Below, piece by piece: positions 44,037-53,605 of a DNA stretch of 64,000 nt. A model generated the notes under the pieces. It saw nothing but the letters and a program-made list of their open reading frames with translations, did no database searches and was not told the origin of the DNA. The position numbers and the translations under genes were made by a program. Numbering within the stretch: the stretch's first letter is position 1; every line of letters begins with the position of its first letter. This stretch comes from Terrimonas rubra (GTDB lineage: Bacteria; Bacteroidota; Bacteroidia; Chitinophagales; Chitinophagaceae), in assembly GCF_042686025.1 (NCBI RefSeq), contig NZ_JBHUOZ010000003.1, positions 496,001-560,000 of the forward strand, read 5' to 3'.

Positions 44037-45941
44037 CTATTCTATCTTATACAATGGTGCGTGTATGGCCTGAAGTTTTTCCATGGGCATTTTTAATACT
44101 TTACGGTCATAGGTAAAAATGCCGTTGGTTTCAACCTCTACATCGGTGGTCTGGGTATACACGGCGGCAGATAAACCTGATTGTATCAGTTCATGAAGCG
44201 ATTGCACAAGCTGTGTATATCTGTCCAGCAGTTGTGCCTGTGTGGTGAAGGACTGGTAGCCCCAGTTACCTTCTTCCAGCCAGGTATGGCCTTTTACCGG
44301 CAAGCCAAGGCCGCCAAACTCACCAAGAATGAGTATTTGTTTATTGCCGTAAACCGCCGGATCGGGCATAGCCGGGCCGGGATAATAATGCAGGTCTATA
44401 ATAGGGCTCACACCCATAAAAAAATTACCGCCACTGATGCCGTTCACCAGCCTGGACGGATCGTGTTTCATGGTCCGGTCAATGATTTCTTTTGTTTTAA
44501 ACTGTCCCCAGCCTTCATTAAAAGGAACCCAGGAAACAATGGAGGGGAAATTATATAAACCATCCATAATGGCCTGCCATTCTTTACGGTAAATGGCTTC
44601 CGATTCAGGAGTGCGGGTTTTATCAAATACCAGTCCTGGTAAGAGCGCCTGCAATAAGTGATGCTTATCTACCTGTTCATTGCCCGGCATTTTTATCCTC
44701 AGGTTCTGCAGCCAGTCATTACCGCCCCTGTCGCCACTGGGCATATCCTGCCATACCAGTATACCCAGTTTATCACAATGATAATACCACCGGGCAGGCT
44801 CTACCTTTACATGTTTGCGTATCAGGTTAAAGCCCATTTCTTTTGTTTTGGCAATATCAAACTGTAATGCTTCGTCAGTGGGAGCTGTATATAAACCGTC
44901 CGGCCACCAGCCCTGGTCTAATGGGCCATACTGGAAAAGAAAACGGTTATTCAGTTGCATGCGTTGTATACCGTTTCCGTCTTTAGCCATTGATATTTTA
45001 CGCATGCCAAAATAAGTACCGGTCTCATCTATAACTTTTCCTTTTCGTATTACAGATACTTTCAGGTCGTACAAAAATGGTGTTTGCGGCGACCATAGTT
45101 TAGCGGCAGGAATATCCAGTATAATATCATTGCCTGCTGTTATAGAACCGGTTGCTACCTGTTGCTGACCGTCCCATGCCGTGAGTTTTATAAGATCGCC
45201 GGCCTGGAGGCCATGTGTGTTAACGCTAATATGAACCTGTTGTTTATCAATATCCGGGGTTTGTCTGGTGGAGATAATATAGGTTTCCGGCACATGCTCC
45301 AGCCATACGGTTTGCCAGATGCCGGTAACAGGGGTGTACCAGATGCCGTGTGGTTTAGCAACCTGTTTGCCGGTGGGCTGGGGGCCGCTATCGCTGGGGT
45401 CCCATACCAGTACGCTGATGGTTTGTTTATTTCCTTTTTGTAAGGCTTTGGAAATGTCGATGGTAAAGGGATCATAACCGCCTTCATGTTCACCTACGGC
45501 TATTCCGTTTACATAAATTTTTGCTGACCAGTCCACGGCACCAAAATGGAGAAGGGTTTTTTGTTTTCGTAGTCCGGCAGGTATATCAATAACACGCTGG
45601 TACCAGAGTATACTGTCTTTGCCTACTGTTTTGCCTACACCGCTGAGATAGGATTCAACAGCAAAGGGAACTGTTATATTACCCTGGAAGGATAAGGGTA
45701 TAGTATTAGCGCCGGCTTTTGGCAGGATGGTATATTGCCAGGGTCCGTTCAGGTTTTTCCAGTTGTTTTTACGCGTGAGTTGTGGCCGGGGATATTCCGG
45801 CAAGGGGTTAACGGGATTCACGTTTGCACTCCACCCGGTTGCCAGCTTTGGTTGTAAACCCTGCACGGGCTGGGCATGAACAGTGGTAAAACAGGTGCAT
45901 AATAACAGGATGGATGTTATGGCAAAGCATTGTTTTTTCAT
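44037..45941 (-). CDS. Glycoside hydrolase family 2 enzyme
   Basis: The protein has 634 residues from ATG 45941, with a signal peptide (cleavage after VHAQ). The order is sugar-binding jelly roll (about 55-215), Ig-like domain (220-310) and TIM barrel (315-634). The acid/base is Glu476 in FNEGWGQF and the nucleophile is Glu541 in LGEFGGLG. Beta-galactosidase, beta-glucuronidase or another beta-glycosidase activity is possible; secreted to the periplasm. It is a lone gene converging on the SMR exporter. Confidence 0.88.
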   Translation of the reverse strand: MKKQCFAITSILLLCTCFTTVHAQPVQGLQPKLATGWSANVNPVNPLPEYPRPQLTRKNNWKNLNGPWQYTILPKAGANTIPLSFQGNITVPFAVESYLSGVGKTVGKDSILWYQRVIDIPAGLRKQKTLLHFGAVDWSAKIYVNGIAVGEHEGGYDPFTIDISKALQKGNKQTISVLVWDPSDSGPQPTGKQVAKPHGIWYTPVTGIWQTVWLEHVPETYIISTRQTPDIDKQQVHISVNTHGLQAGDLIKLTAWDGQQQVATGSITAGNDIILDIPAAKLWSPQTPFLYDLKVSVIRKGKVIDETGTYFGMRKISMAKDGNGIQRMQLNNRFLFQYGPLDQGWWPDGLYTAPTDEALQFDIAKTKEMGFNLIRKHVKVEPARWYYHCDKLGILVWQDMPSGDRGGNDWLQNLRIKMPGNEQVDKHHLLQALLPGLVFDKTRTPESEAIYRKEWQAIMDGLYNFPSIVSWVPFNEGWGQFKTKEIIDRTMKHDPSRLVNGISGGNFFMGVSPIIDLHYYPGPAMPDPAVYGNKQILILGEFGGLGLPVKGHTWLEEGNWGYQSFTTQAQLLDRYTQLVQSLHELIQSGLSAAVYTQTTDVEVETNGIFTYDRKVLKMPMEKLQAIHAPLYKIE

Positions 45942-46072
45942 ACCTGAAAATACACTAGTTTTTTGATATATCTGCCTGCCGCCGGTTGCCGTTTTATGCA
46001 CCAGGCAAACAAAGTTGTGAAGGTGTGTTGCATTGGCTTGCTTTTTGGATGTATACTTATTAAAACAGCTTT

Positions 46073-46783
46073 ATGATGTTGCAGGTAATATGTTTAGGTA
46101 TTAGCTGGAAAGAGTTGTTGGTGGGTGATGAGGACTGGACTTTCCTTTGGGAAATAGCCTTACGCAGTTTTATTATGATCATAGCCATTATACTGGCTTT
46201 AAGAATTTTAGGAAAGCGGGGGGTAAAACAGTTATCCATTTTTGAACTGGTGGTTATTATCAGTTTTGGTTCTGCTGCCGGTGATCCGATGATATATAAA
46301 GAAATAGGTGTGGTTACCTCGTTTGTGGTATTCATTGTAATTATTACTGTATACCGGTTGATCACTTACCTGATAGGGAGGCACCAGGGTTTTGAAAATA
46401 TAATGGAAGGTAAATCTATGTGTTTAATAAAGGAAGGCAGGTTTGCTATTAATAATTTCAAGGCCGAGGCCCTGGGTACACAGGAGTTGTTTTCGGAGTT
46501 AAGATTAAAAGGAGTATCGCAATTAGGACAAATAGAAATTGCTATTGAAGAAATATCAGGAGAGATCAGTGTGTTTTATTACGAGGATAAAGATGTACGT
46601 TACGGACTGCCTATTATGCCGGCTATGCTGAAACAGAAGGTGACTACATTTTCAAAACAAGGGCATTACTCCTGTAGTTCCTGTGGCTTTACAGAAGAAA
46701 AGCATCCTGGCGATTTGGTTGTTTGTAAAATATGCGACACAAAGGAATGGGTACTTGCCTGTAATAAAAAAAGAGTGACTTAG
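46073..46783 (+). CDS. DUF421 (YetF-like) membrane protein with zinc ribbon
   Basis: The protein has 236 residues. Three membrane helices (about 28-48, 56-75, 86-107) are followed by the cytoplasmic DUF421 domain (about 110-190). The extra C-terminal tail has two CxxC pairs (YSCSSCGF and VCKICD), which would bind one zinc ion; most relatives lack it. Function of the family is unknown. Its gene is 18 bases before the CinA-like gene, same strand, and probably cotranscribed. Confidence 0.8.
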   Translation: MMLQVICLGISWKELLVGDEDWTFLWEIALRSFIMIIAIILALRILGKRGVKQLSIFELVVIISFGSAAGDPMIYKEIGVVTSFVVFIVIITVYRLITYLIGRHQGFENIMEGKSMCLIKEGRFAINNFKAEALGTQELFSELRLKGVSQLGQIEIAIEEISGEISVFYYEDKDVRYGLPIMPAMLKQKVTTFSKQGHYSCSSCGFTEEKHPGDLVVCKICDTKEWVLACNKKRVT

Positions 46784-46801
46784 GATTAAATGTAAAATTG
46801 T

Positions 46802-47293
46802 ATGAACTTCCAGGAATCGATCATAAAAGAAATTGGCGATGTTTTACATGAACGTAAAGAAAGTATTGCCGTAGCAGAAAGTGTGACTGCCGGGTTTTTA
46901 CAGCTGGCCCTGTCCTCTATTACAGCGGCTTCAGCTGTTTTTAAAGGCGGCATTACCACTTATACAATTGATGAAAAGGTAAGGCTGCTGGATATTGATG
47001 CTTCAGAGGCCGCAGTAAAGAACTGTGTATCTGAATCCATCACGGAGCAGATGGCCCGTAATGTGGCCAGGCTTTTTGATTCAACATGGGCCATAGCCAC
47101 AACCGGTTATGCTACCCAGGTACCGGAATCCAACTTTAAACAATTTGCTTTTTGTACCATCTATCATCACAATAAGATACTGTTTACAAAAAAGACCGAA
47201 CTATATCCGCACACCAATCCTATCGATGCGCAACATTTTTATGCTGAGTCGGCATTGTTTGAGTTACATGCTTTGCTGGTACCGGGGTTGTAG
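46802..47293 (+). CDS. CinA C-terminal-domain-like protein
   Basis: The protein has 163 residues. The CinA/PncC fold (nicotinamide-nucleotide amidohydrolase) is shown by AESVTAGFLQ and the following GGITTYTIDEK, and by the ISDQ-like and GYATQ segments. The loop that reads AESCTGG in PncC has V and A in place of C and the second G, so its activity may differ. No MoCF-like N-terminal half is present. Confidence 0.75.
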   Translation: MNFQESIIKEIGDVLHERKESIAVAESVTAGFLQLALSSITAASAVFKGGITTYTIDEKVRLLDIDASEAAVKNCVSESITEQMARNVARLFDSTWAIATTGYATQVPESNFKQFAFCTIYHHNKILFTKKTELYPHTNPIDAQHFYAESALFELHALLVPGL

Positions 47294-47504
47294 TACGTAT
47301 TAATTATATCTTTATATAGAATATGTACTAAGTATATTAACACTATATGATTTTTATCAATTAGTATAAATAAAAATATATTTAAGCAGCGTAATTTTTT
47401 TATAAAAATTATTTTAAGAAACTTTTCGTAAATATAGAATTCCTATCTTCACGCCCGACCACCCGATACCGTGCATGATAGCCTAAGAATTTAAACCGAA
47501 CCAG

Positions 47505-48128
47505 TTGAACCGGATTTTTACCAAGCTTACCACCAGCTTGTTAATTATTGTATGTGTCAATCTGCAACTTGCTGCCCAACAGTCTGCTGCAGATTCGTTA
47601 CCCCGCTACGCTAAAGACTCTGCTCTTAGCTACTATAAGCGTTATTTACAGCTTGTAGATTCATCCCTGTTTGAAAATCCGTTAAAACATTTTCCTGTCA
47701 AAATTGATTCATCCCTTTTGAAGGTAAAAAAGCCGGCTTTACCCAGGATCAGTATTATCAAAAGCCGCGCAGTCGATACACGTCAATTAGTTAAGTTTAC
47801 TAATGGGTATATTAACTATAACTGGAATTACAGGTCCGGAGTTGATACACCATTTAACTACCAGAATATTTCCCAGCATCATATTACAGCCAGCTCCGAT
47901 CTTACCCTCGCGGGATTACTTCCGTTGCGGGTAACCTATTTTGAGCGCAGGAGCAATTCGCCTTTTTTCAGGGATTTCAGGGATATCCGTGTTGATGTAA
48001 ATACTTACGAAATCAATCGTTTAAAACAGGCGAGGGTGCGTGAGTATATTAATGGCCAATTGAAGGAATATATCAAACAGATAGCGATACTACCGGTAAA
48101 AGCTTTAACGAGATATTCCCGAAGATGA
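47505..48128 (+). CDS. RHS-associated secreted protein, probably the N-terminal part of the next gene
   Basis: The protein has 207 residues from TTG 47505 (no ATG is available). The signal peptide (1-24) and a beta-rich mature part ending in a helix (YEINRLKQARVREYINGQL). After about 48080 the other frame reads on into the following RHS gene without stop, giving a smoother protein (SFNEIFPK before the second ATG). So the two frames may be one gene split by a frameshift. If it is real as it stands, ATGA overlap joins it to the RHS gene. Confidence 0.65.
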   Translation: MNRIFTKLTTSLLIIVCVNLQLAAQQSAADSLPRYAKDSALSYYKRYLQLVDSSLFENPLKHFPVKIDSSLLKVKKPALPRISIIKSRAVDTRQLVKFTNGYINYNWNYRSGVDTPFNYQNISQHHITASSDLTLAGLLPLRVTYFERRSNSPFFRDFRDIRVDVNTYEINRLKQARVREYINGQLKEYIKQIAILPVKALTRYSRR

Positions 48129-51100
48129 ATATCAATTTCCCGAATCTGAACTTCCTGATGATCATTGCCAGGAATACCGGCCGGCATAGTTTTGATTCCC
48201 TATCATTTGAGCTGCCTCGTTTAAGAAGTATCGATATGTTTGCGTTGGACTCTTTATTTGCAAGGAACTTCGATTCGATTATTAACCAGTTGGCCAGGGT
48301 GAATAATGAATTGAACGGAACCGGCAGGATCGGTTGGTCCGGAACTTACAAAGAAGCGCCTACCGCGGCAAGTTTGTCTGCCAGGGAAAAACTACTTGGA
48401 CAAAACTTCCAGATAGCTCCTTTTGGTTCGTATAATGGGGGTTTAAATGTTCCGAAAGATATTTTTGATTTTGAACCATTAAGGGAGGATGATGCGTTTA
48501 CGAATTTCTTTAACAGGAGAAATGCGACGGAATTTATATTTAGGGAAATAAAAAGGTTTTTTGTTGAGCGATGTTACCGTGAACTGGATATCTGCAGTTA
48601 TCAACCTCCTGTAAAATCCGTATCTACACTCCTTTTATGTGGTAAGAAGGCCGCCAATGAGCCATCTGTATTTAACCAGGGCGATCCCTGTGCCGACTCT
48701 ACCAATATTGCTATTGTACGGGCGACAGAGCTGTACCGTTTATATACTGATTCGTTGAAAAATGCTTTTGCAGAAGCTTACCAGCAAAAATGCCTGGAAG
48801 CAGCTAACCGGGAAGTATTTACCGTTACGCACCCGGTAAGTGAGTATCACTATACCTTATATTATTATGACCAGGCGGGTAACCTGGTGAAAACCGTACC
48901 ACCGGAGGGGGTTCATCCTAACCGCGACCTGGGCTGGCTGAATGATGTAAAAGTGAAAAGGGCAGCCGGACTACGCAAAGTGCCCACGCATACTTTGGCT
49001 ACAACCTACCGGTATAATAGTCTGAACCAGGTAGTGTCGCAAAAAAGCCCTGATGGAGGATATAGTGAATTTTGGTACGACAGGCTGGGCAGGCTGACAG
49101 TAAGCCGTAATGCGAAACAATTAGCAGAAGGTAAATACAGCTATACCCAGTATGACTTTTTAGGGCGCATTACAGAAGTTGGGCAAAAACAGCAGACAAC
49201 AGCAATGACGCAGGCTATAGCCAGGGATCCGGTTGCCCTGAACGATTGGTTGCGTTATTATTATACTGCAGGTGGAAAAACATGTGTGGCTGAACAGGTA
49301 ACAGCTACCTTCTATGATAATCCTGTTAATTCAGGAGTATTAGCAATTCCTATTCCTATAAGACAAAAAAGGTACACCCTGAGAAACAGGGTGAGTTATA
49401 CCCGTGTGTACGACTACCTGCCTTATTCTCTCAGAGGGGTTGGTTCACCGGTATATAGTGAATATGACCAGGCTACCGTTTACTGTTACGATATACACGG
49501 TAATGTAGACACCCTGCAACAGGATTACCGCACCGGTATTATGGCGGCCAATGGTGATAATCGTTTCAAGGTAATGACCTATAAATATGACCTGATCAGC
49601 GGAAAAGTAAACCAGGTGCATTACCAACCTGGACAAAGAGACCAATTATACCACCGTTATGAATATGATGCTGAGAACCGCATTACCGATGTGTATACCA
49701 GCAACCATAAACTGATGATTGGTAATACTCACCTGGAAGAACATGAAGCGTTTTATCAATACTATAAACACGGTCCGCTGGCCAGGACTGTATTAGGCCA
49801 GGAACAGGTGCAGGGCATCGATTATGCCTATACCTTACAGGGCTGGTTAAAAGGGGTGAATAGCGATACCCTGCTGGATAGTGATGCCAATGCCCTGGTA
49901 GATGGCGGAGCTAACCGGTATGTGGGCCGCGATGCTTTCCGTTTCTCCCTGAATTATTATAATGGCGAGTACCAGCCCATCGGCGCAGCGGTACAGGGTG
50001 TATTCCCCGGCCACTCGGCTTATATGGGTACGGAATACCGGTCTTTGTATAATGGTAATATATCTTCCATGGTAGTAGGTATTCCTAAACTGGGCGACAC
50101 CAAATTATATAATTACCAGTACGACCAGTTGAACCGCCTGGTGAAAATGGATATGTGGCAGGGCTATAATGTAAGCAATGGCTGGTCCGGTATTACAAAA
50201 ACCAATGACTATAAGGAGGAGATCAGTTATGACGGCAATGGTAATATACTGACCTACCTGCGTAATGGTAATCCTTCAGCCGGCAAGCCGGTGGTGATGG
50301 ACCAGCTGACCTACCAGTATAATAAGGATGTGAACCAGCGCCTGGCAAATAATAAACTGCGTCATGTACAGGATGCCATTGGCAGCAGCAGTTACCTGAC
50401 AGATATAGATAACCAGCCCGATGATAACTACAGCTATGATGCGATAGGCAACCTGACCGCTGATATAGCAGAAAATATTACGGATATTAGCTGGAATGTA
50501 TATGGCAAAATAGTAAAGATCACCAAAACCCAGACAGCCAACAATAATGTGGAAACCATTCGCTATGGTTATGATGTGGCCGGCAACAGGGTGAGTAAAT
50601 GGGTGAAGAAATTTGGCGAGACAAGTGGTAAGTATACCCAGTATGTACGGGACGCGTCTGGGAATGTGATGGCCATCTACACCGGTAACGGGCCGGAGGA
50701 AACGCCTGCACCCGGGCTGAAATTGACCGAACATCACCTCTATGGCAGCAGCAGGATCGGCATCTGGAACAAGGATGTGGACATGACCATTACAGAAGCA
50801 CCGGGAAGCACTTTATCGCTTAACTTTGAAAGAGGAAACAAGTTCTTTGAATTAAGCAACCACCTGGGGAATGTGCTGGCGGTGATCAGTGATAAAAAGC
50901 TGGCTGTGGATGTAAGCAGCGATGGCACGGTTGATTATTATATAGCCGATGTGGTGAATGCTGCCGACTATGCGCCTTTTGGTATGCAGTTACCAGGCAG
51001 GGTATTCCCCGGACCGGTAGCGCCGGAGGAAACACCTACGGGAGCAACCATTCCTTATGCCGGAACTTTAAATGGTTATGACGAAGCAACCTCCAGGGCC

Positions 51101-52723
51101 ATTGCAGCGGCACATAATAATTTTACCATAGAACTATGGGTGAATCCAGCTACTACGCATGAAATAGACCCGGAAAGTCCGACAGGTCTGGCAGGGGTCG
51201 GTGGTCAGAAATATGTAATTGATGCCCTGAGTGGTTCCGCTATTGATCTTAGTACAGATGCCGCAGGTGTAGGTATTAGTGTGGGAACCAATGGGGTGAG
51301 TGTATATGAGCATGCAGCTAGCTATATGCCTTGTTTGCTATCCTGGGAGGGCGCTGTGAACGGCTGGACCCATATTGCCGTGGTGTATAATGACAAAACA
51401 CCGTACCTGTATGTGAACGGTGTACTGGTAAAAACAGGGCTTACATCCTGGAAGACGGATGTATATGCCAGCAATATGGTGGGTTCGGGTTACTATGGTG
51501 TCATGAACGGGCAGTTTGATGAAGTGCGGGTATGGGGACGTGTGCGTACGCAGGCCGAGATCATGGCCAATATGAACAGTACCGTATCCGCACCACAAAC
51601 CGACCTGGCAGCCTACTGGCCCATCAATGACGGGGAGAGTACGGGTCTTACCGATATGAGCGGAAATGGTTATGATGTTGTGCTGAATACGGCTTATAGC
51701 GGTAGTAATTTTACCCCCAGCACAGCCATGCCATTGGTAAACGAGGGCCGGTACCGGTATGGGTTCAATGGAAAGGAAAATGATAACGAGGTAAAAGGTG
51801 AGGGTAACCAGCAGGATTATGGGTTTAGGATATATGACCCAAGGTTAGCTAAGTTTTTATCGGTTGACCCGTTAGAAAAAGAATATCCATGGAACAGTGT
51901 TTATGCTTTTGCAGAGAACGAACCTATATCTTCTATTGACTTAGATGGCTTGGAGAGGGTTAGAGTTGTTACACCTGGAGGTCAAGTGTTATTCGATAAA
52001 TGGGGGCCTTATGCCGTGCCAGCGGAAGTAAAAGACGCATATGCAAAGAGTGTAAAAGACTGGTACCAAGCGAGGCCGAGTGATGGGGAAATAAAATTTG
52101 CAAATATGGTGAAGGGTTTAACCATAGTTGCGGAAAATGGAATTGATGCAGTTGATTATACCTCAAATTATCTTACAAGAGGAGCCACAGGTGTGGTAAC
52201 AAAACCTATACTAAACAACGCCAGAACCGGGATAAAAAATTTACAAAATTTAAGTACTAAAAACAATAGTCCCAAACCAAGTAAACCCGAAACCCCAGGC
52301 TCCCCAACTTTAGGGAATAGTAACTCTACGGCGAATCAAGCCACCGATAACTCAACGTTTAACCTTAAAAATATAAACCAAGTTGGAGGAAATAAGAATT
52401 GTGTTAATTGTGCCATTGCAACTGACCTGTATTTAAAAGGCACAAATTCTTCTGCCCTTAATTCTGAACCTAAAAGCCTTACTATTTTGGAAAAGGAATA
52501 TGGACAGAAGTTTACCTTGGGGCTTACTATTGACCAAGTAAAATCAAAGGTTAACAAGCCGGGGCAAATGGGCATTGTTTTTGGGAATAGAGGAACTGGT
52601 CAAGTTGGGCATGTATTCAATGTAGTCAATCAGAAAGGGAAAATTAATTTTGTTGATGGGCAAACAGGGAAAGCAGCCGATTTATCTAAATATCAAAATT
52701 TTGGCTTCTTGCCTACAAAATAA
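48125..52723 (+). CDS. RHS-repeat toxin delivery protein with LamG insert and papain-like toxin tip
   Basis: The protein has 1532 residues. Order: helical lead (1-240), YD/RHS repeats forming the shell (about 245-960), a LamG-like domain (about 974-1192), the RHS core end (YGFNGKEND to the closing DLDGLE, about 1207-1275) and a variable C-terminal tip. The tip (about 1400-1532) has NCVNC with Cys1426/1429, GH1496 and D1511-GQ, the pattern of papain-fold toxins. The start may lie in the upstream gene (see there). An immunity gene follows by 6 bases. Confidence 0.87.
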   Translation: MNINFPNLNFLMIIARNTGRHSFDSLSFELPRLRSIDMFALDSLFARNFDSIINQLARVNNELNGTGRIGWSGTYKEAPTAASLSAREKLLGQNFQIAPFGSYNGGLNVPKDIFDFEPLREDDAFTNFFNRRNATEFIFREIKRFFVERCYRELDICSYQPPVKSVSTLLLCGKKAANEPSVFNQGDPCADSTNIAIVRATELYRLYTDSLKNAFAEAYQQKCLEAANREVFTVTHPVSEYHYTLYYYDQAGNLVKTVPPEGVHPNRDLGWLNDVKVKRAAGLRKVPTHTLATTYRYNSLNQVVSQKSPDGGYSEFWYDRLGRLTVSRNAKQLAEGKYSYTQYDFLGRITEVGQKQQTTAMTQAIARDPVALNDWLRYYYTAGGKTCVAEQVTATFYDNPVNSGVLAIPIPIRQKRYTLRNRVSYTRVYDYLPYSLRGVGSPVYSEYDQATVYCYDIHGNVDTLQQDYRTGIMAANGDNRFKVMTYKYDLISGKVNQVHYQPGQRDQLYHRYEYDAENRITDVYTSNHKLMIGNTHLEEHEAFYQYYKHGPLARTVLGQEQVQGIDYAYTLQGWLKGVNSDTLLDSDANALVDGGANRYVGRDAFRFSLNYYNGEYQPIGAAVQGVFPGHSAYMGTEYRSLYNGNISSMVVGIPKLGDTKLYNYQYDQLNRLVKMDMWQGYNVSNGWSGITKTNDYKEEISYDGNGNILTYLRNGNPSAGKPVVMDQLTYQYNKDVNQRLANNKLRHVQDAIGSSSYLTDIDNQPDDNYSYDAIGNLTADIAENITDISWNVYGKIVKITKTQTANNNVETIRYGYDVAGNRVSKWVKKFGETSGKYTQYVRDASGNVMAIYTGNGPEETPAPGLKLTEHHLYGSSRIGIWNKDVDMTITEAPGSTLSLNFERGNKFFELSNHLGNVLAVISDKKLAVDVSSDGTVDYYIADVVNAADYAPFGMQLPGRVFPGPVAPEETPTGATIPYAGTLNGYDEATSRAIAAAHNNFTIELWVNPATTHEIDPESPTGLAGVGGQKYVIDALSGSAIDLSTDAAGVGISVGTNGVSVYEHAASYMPCLLSWEGAVNGWTHIAVVYNDKTPYLYVNGVLVKTGLTSWKTDVYASNMVGSGYYGVMNGQFDEVRVWGRVRTQAEIMANMNSTVSAPQTDLAAYWPINDGESTGLTDMSGNGYDVVLNTAYSGSNFTPSTAMPLVNEGRYRYGFNGKENDNEVKGEGNQQDYGFRIYDPRLAKFLSVDPLEKEYPWNSVYAFAENEPISSIDLDGLERVRVVTPGGQVLFDKWGPYAVPAEVKDAYAKSVKDWYQARPSDGEIKFANMVKGLTIVAENGIDAVDYTSNYLTRGATGVVTKPILNNARTGIKNLQNLSTKNNSPKPSKPETPGSPTLGNSNSTANQATDNSTFNLKNINQVGGNKNCVNCAIATDLYLKGTNSSALNSEPKSLTILEKEYGQKFTLGLTIDQVKSKVNKPGQMGIVFGNRGTGQVGHVFNVVNQKGKINFVDGQTGKAADLSKYQNFGFLPTK

Positions 52724-52729
52724 TTTATT

Positions 52730-53005
52730 ATGATTAATATAGAAGATGCTAAAAATATTGTTTTAAAGAAAGTAGGGAAACCTCCTACAAATGACGAATT
52801 TATAATAACGGATGTTATTGAGAAGAATAATTACTGGGTCTTTTTATACGACTCCAAAAAATATATTGAAACTCAAGATACTTCCCATATGCTATTGGGT
52901 AACGCTCCAATTATTGTAGATTATTTTGGAAACGTAAAAGAAACAGGGACAGCGCATCCGATAGAATATTATCTCTTACTCTATGAAAATGGGGAATTGA
53001 AGTAA
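52730..53005 (+). CDS. Immunity protein, Imm35-like
   Basis: The protein has 91 residues. The YWVFLYDSKKYIETQD and LGNAPIIVD segments match Imm35, the usual partner of papain-fold toxins. It should bind and block the toxin tip encoded just upstream and so protect the producer and its kin. Six bases separate the genes, as expected for coupled expression. Confidence 0.85.
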   Translation: MINIEDAKNIVLKKVGKPPTNDEFIITDVIEKNNYWVFLYDSKKYIETQDTSHMLLGNAPIIVDYFGNVKETGTAHPIEYYLLLYENGELK

Positions 53006-53015
53006 TTTGAGCGAA

Positions 53016-53070
53016 AGCATCACAGGAGCAAAAGCCAGGCTTTAAGCCTGGCTTTTGCTCCTGTGATGCT
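53016..53070. repeat. 27-bp perfect palindrome after the immunity gene
   Basis: 53016-53042 is the exact reverse complement of 53044-53070, with one base between. The inner part (AAAAGCCAGGC against GCCTGGCTTTT) reads as a bidirectional terminator; the outer 12 bp add extra pairing. The length is greater than needed for a terminator. Confidence 0.85.
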
Positions 53071-53161
53071 TGCATTTGAAATAATAGTCTATTAAATTTG
53101 TGTAGTATTGGTATAGAGCTGTGAGGTCTTTGCAAGTGTTTTAAAGTTGCGTAGCGTGTAG

Positions 53162-53392
53162 GTGTTTGGTTTCAATGGACAAGAGAAGGTGAATGAGTGG
53201 GCGGGGATTGGGAATTATAATGACTTTAAGTTTAGAGGACAGGATAGTAGAACCGGAAGGTTCTTAGCGGTCGACCCATTAGCAAAATCTTATCCTTGGA
53301 ATAGCCCCTATGCTTTTGCTGAAAATGATGTTATAAGATATATAGATTTAGAAGGTGGGGAAAAAGGCAGCCCAGACCCCGGTTGTTCGTAG
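53162..53392 (+). pseudogene. Orphan RHS core tip
   Basis: The frame is open with a possible GTG at 53162 and codes for a short RHS core end: FGFNGQEKVNEW, then RTGRFLAVDPLAKSYPWNSPYAFAENDVI, and a DLEGG closing. A stop lies directly upstream, so there is no shell part. The tip ends soon after (DPGCS) and lacks a toxin. It is best read as a displaced cassette that can only work after recombination. Confidence 0.75.
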
Positions 53393-53415
53393 TGTTCTAA
53401 AAAAATAGGAAAGTT

Positions 53416-53454
53416 ATGCTTTGTTTTTAACAAAGCATCGGCTTTGCAAAAGCC
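53416..53454. repeat. Twin hairpins upstream of the REP transposase
   Basis: Two adjacent stems: 53416-53425 with 53429-53438 (10 bp, TTT loop) and 53440-53445 with 53449-53454 (6 bp, GCA loop). They resemble REP elements served by the nearby transposase. Confidence 0.55.
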
Positions 53455-53519
53455 AAGCCTTTAACTATGGTTTGTAAGAATATGATATATTAAAAAGTTA
53501 TTAAAACTATAATTAAATA

Positions 53520-53546
53520 AAAGCGTATGTTTTTTACATACGCTTT
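53520..53546. terminator. Intrinsic terminator
   Basis: An 11-bp perfect stem (53520-53530 with 53536-53546) ends in T. It lies before the transposase and after the orphan tip. Confidence 0.8.
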
Positions 53547-53605
53547 TTTATTGTTGAATAACGTGCAGCAGTTTTGATTAAAAAGATGTAAATTCAGGAT
53601 ACACC

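Noticed and set aside
48075..48130. Programmed -1 frameshift as the firm explanation for the two RHS frames
   Set aside because: No classical slippery heptamer with a downstream structure was seen; error or decay is as likely.
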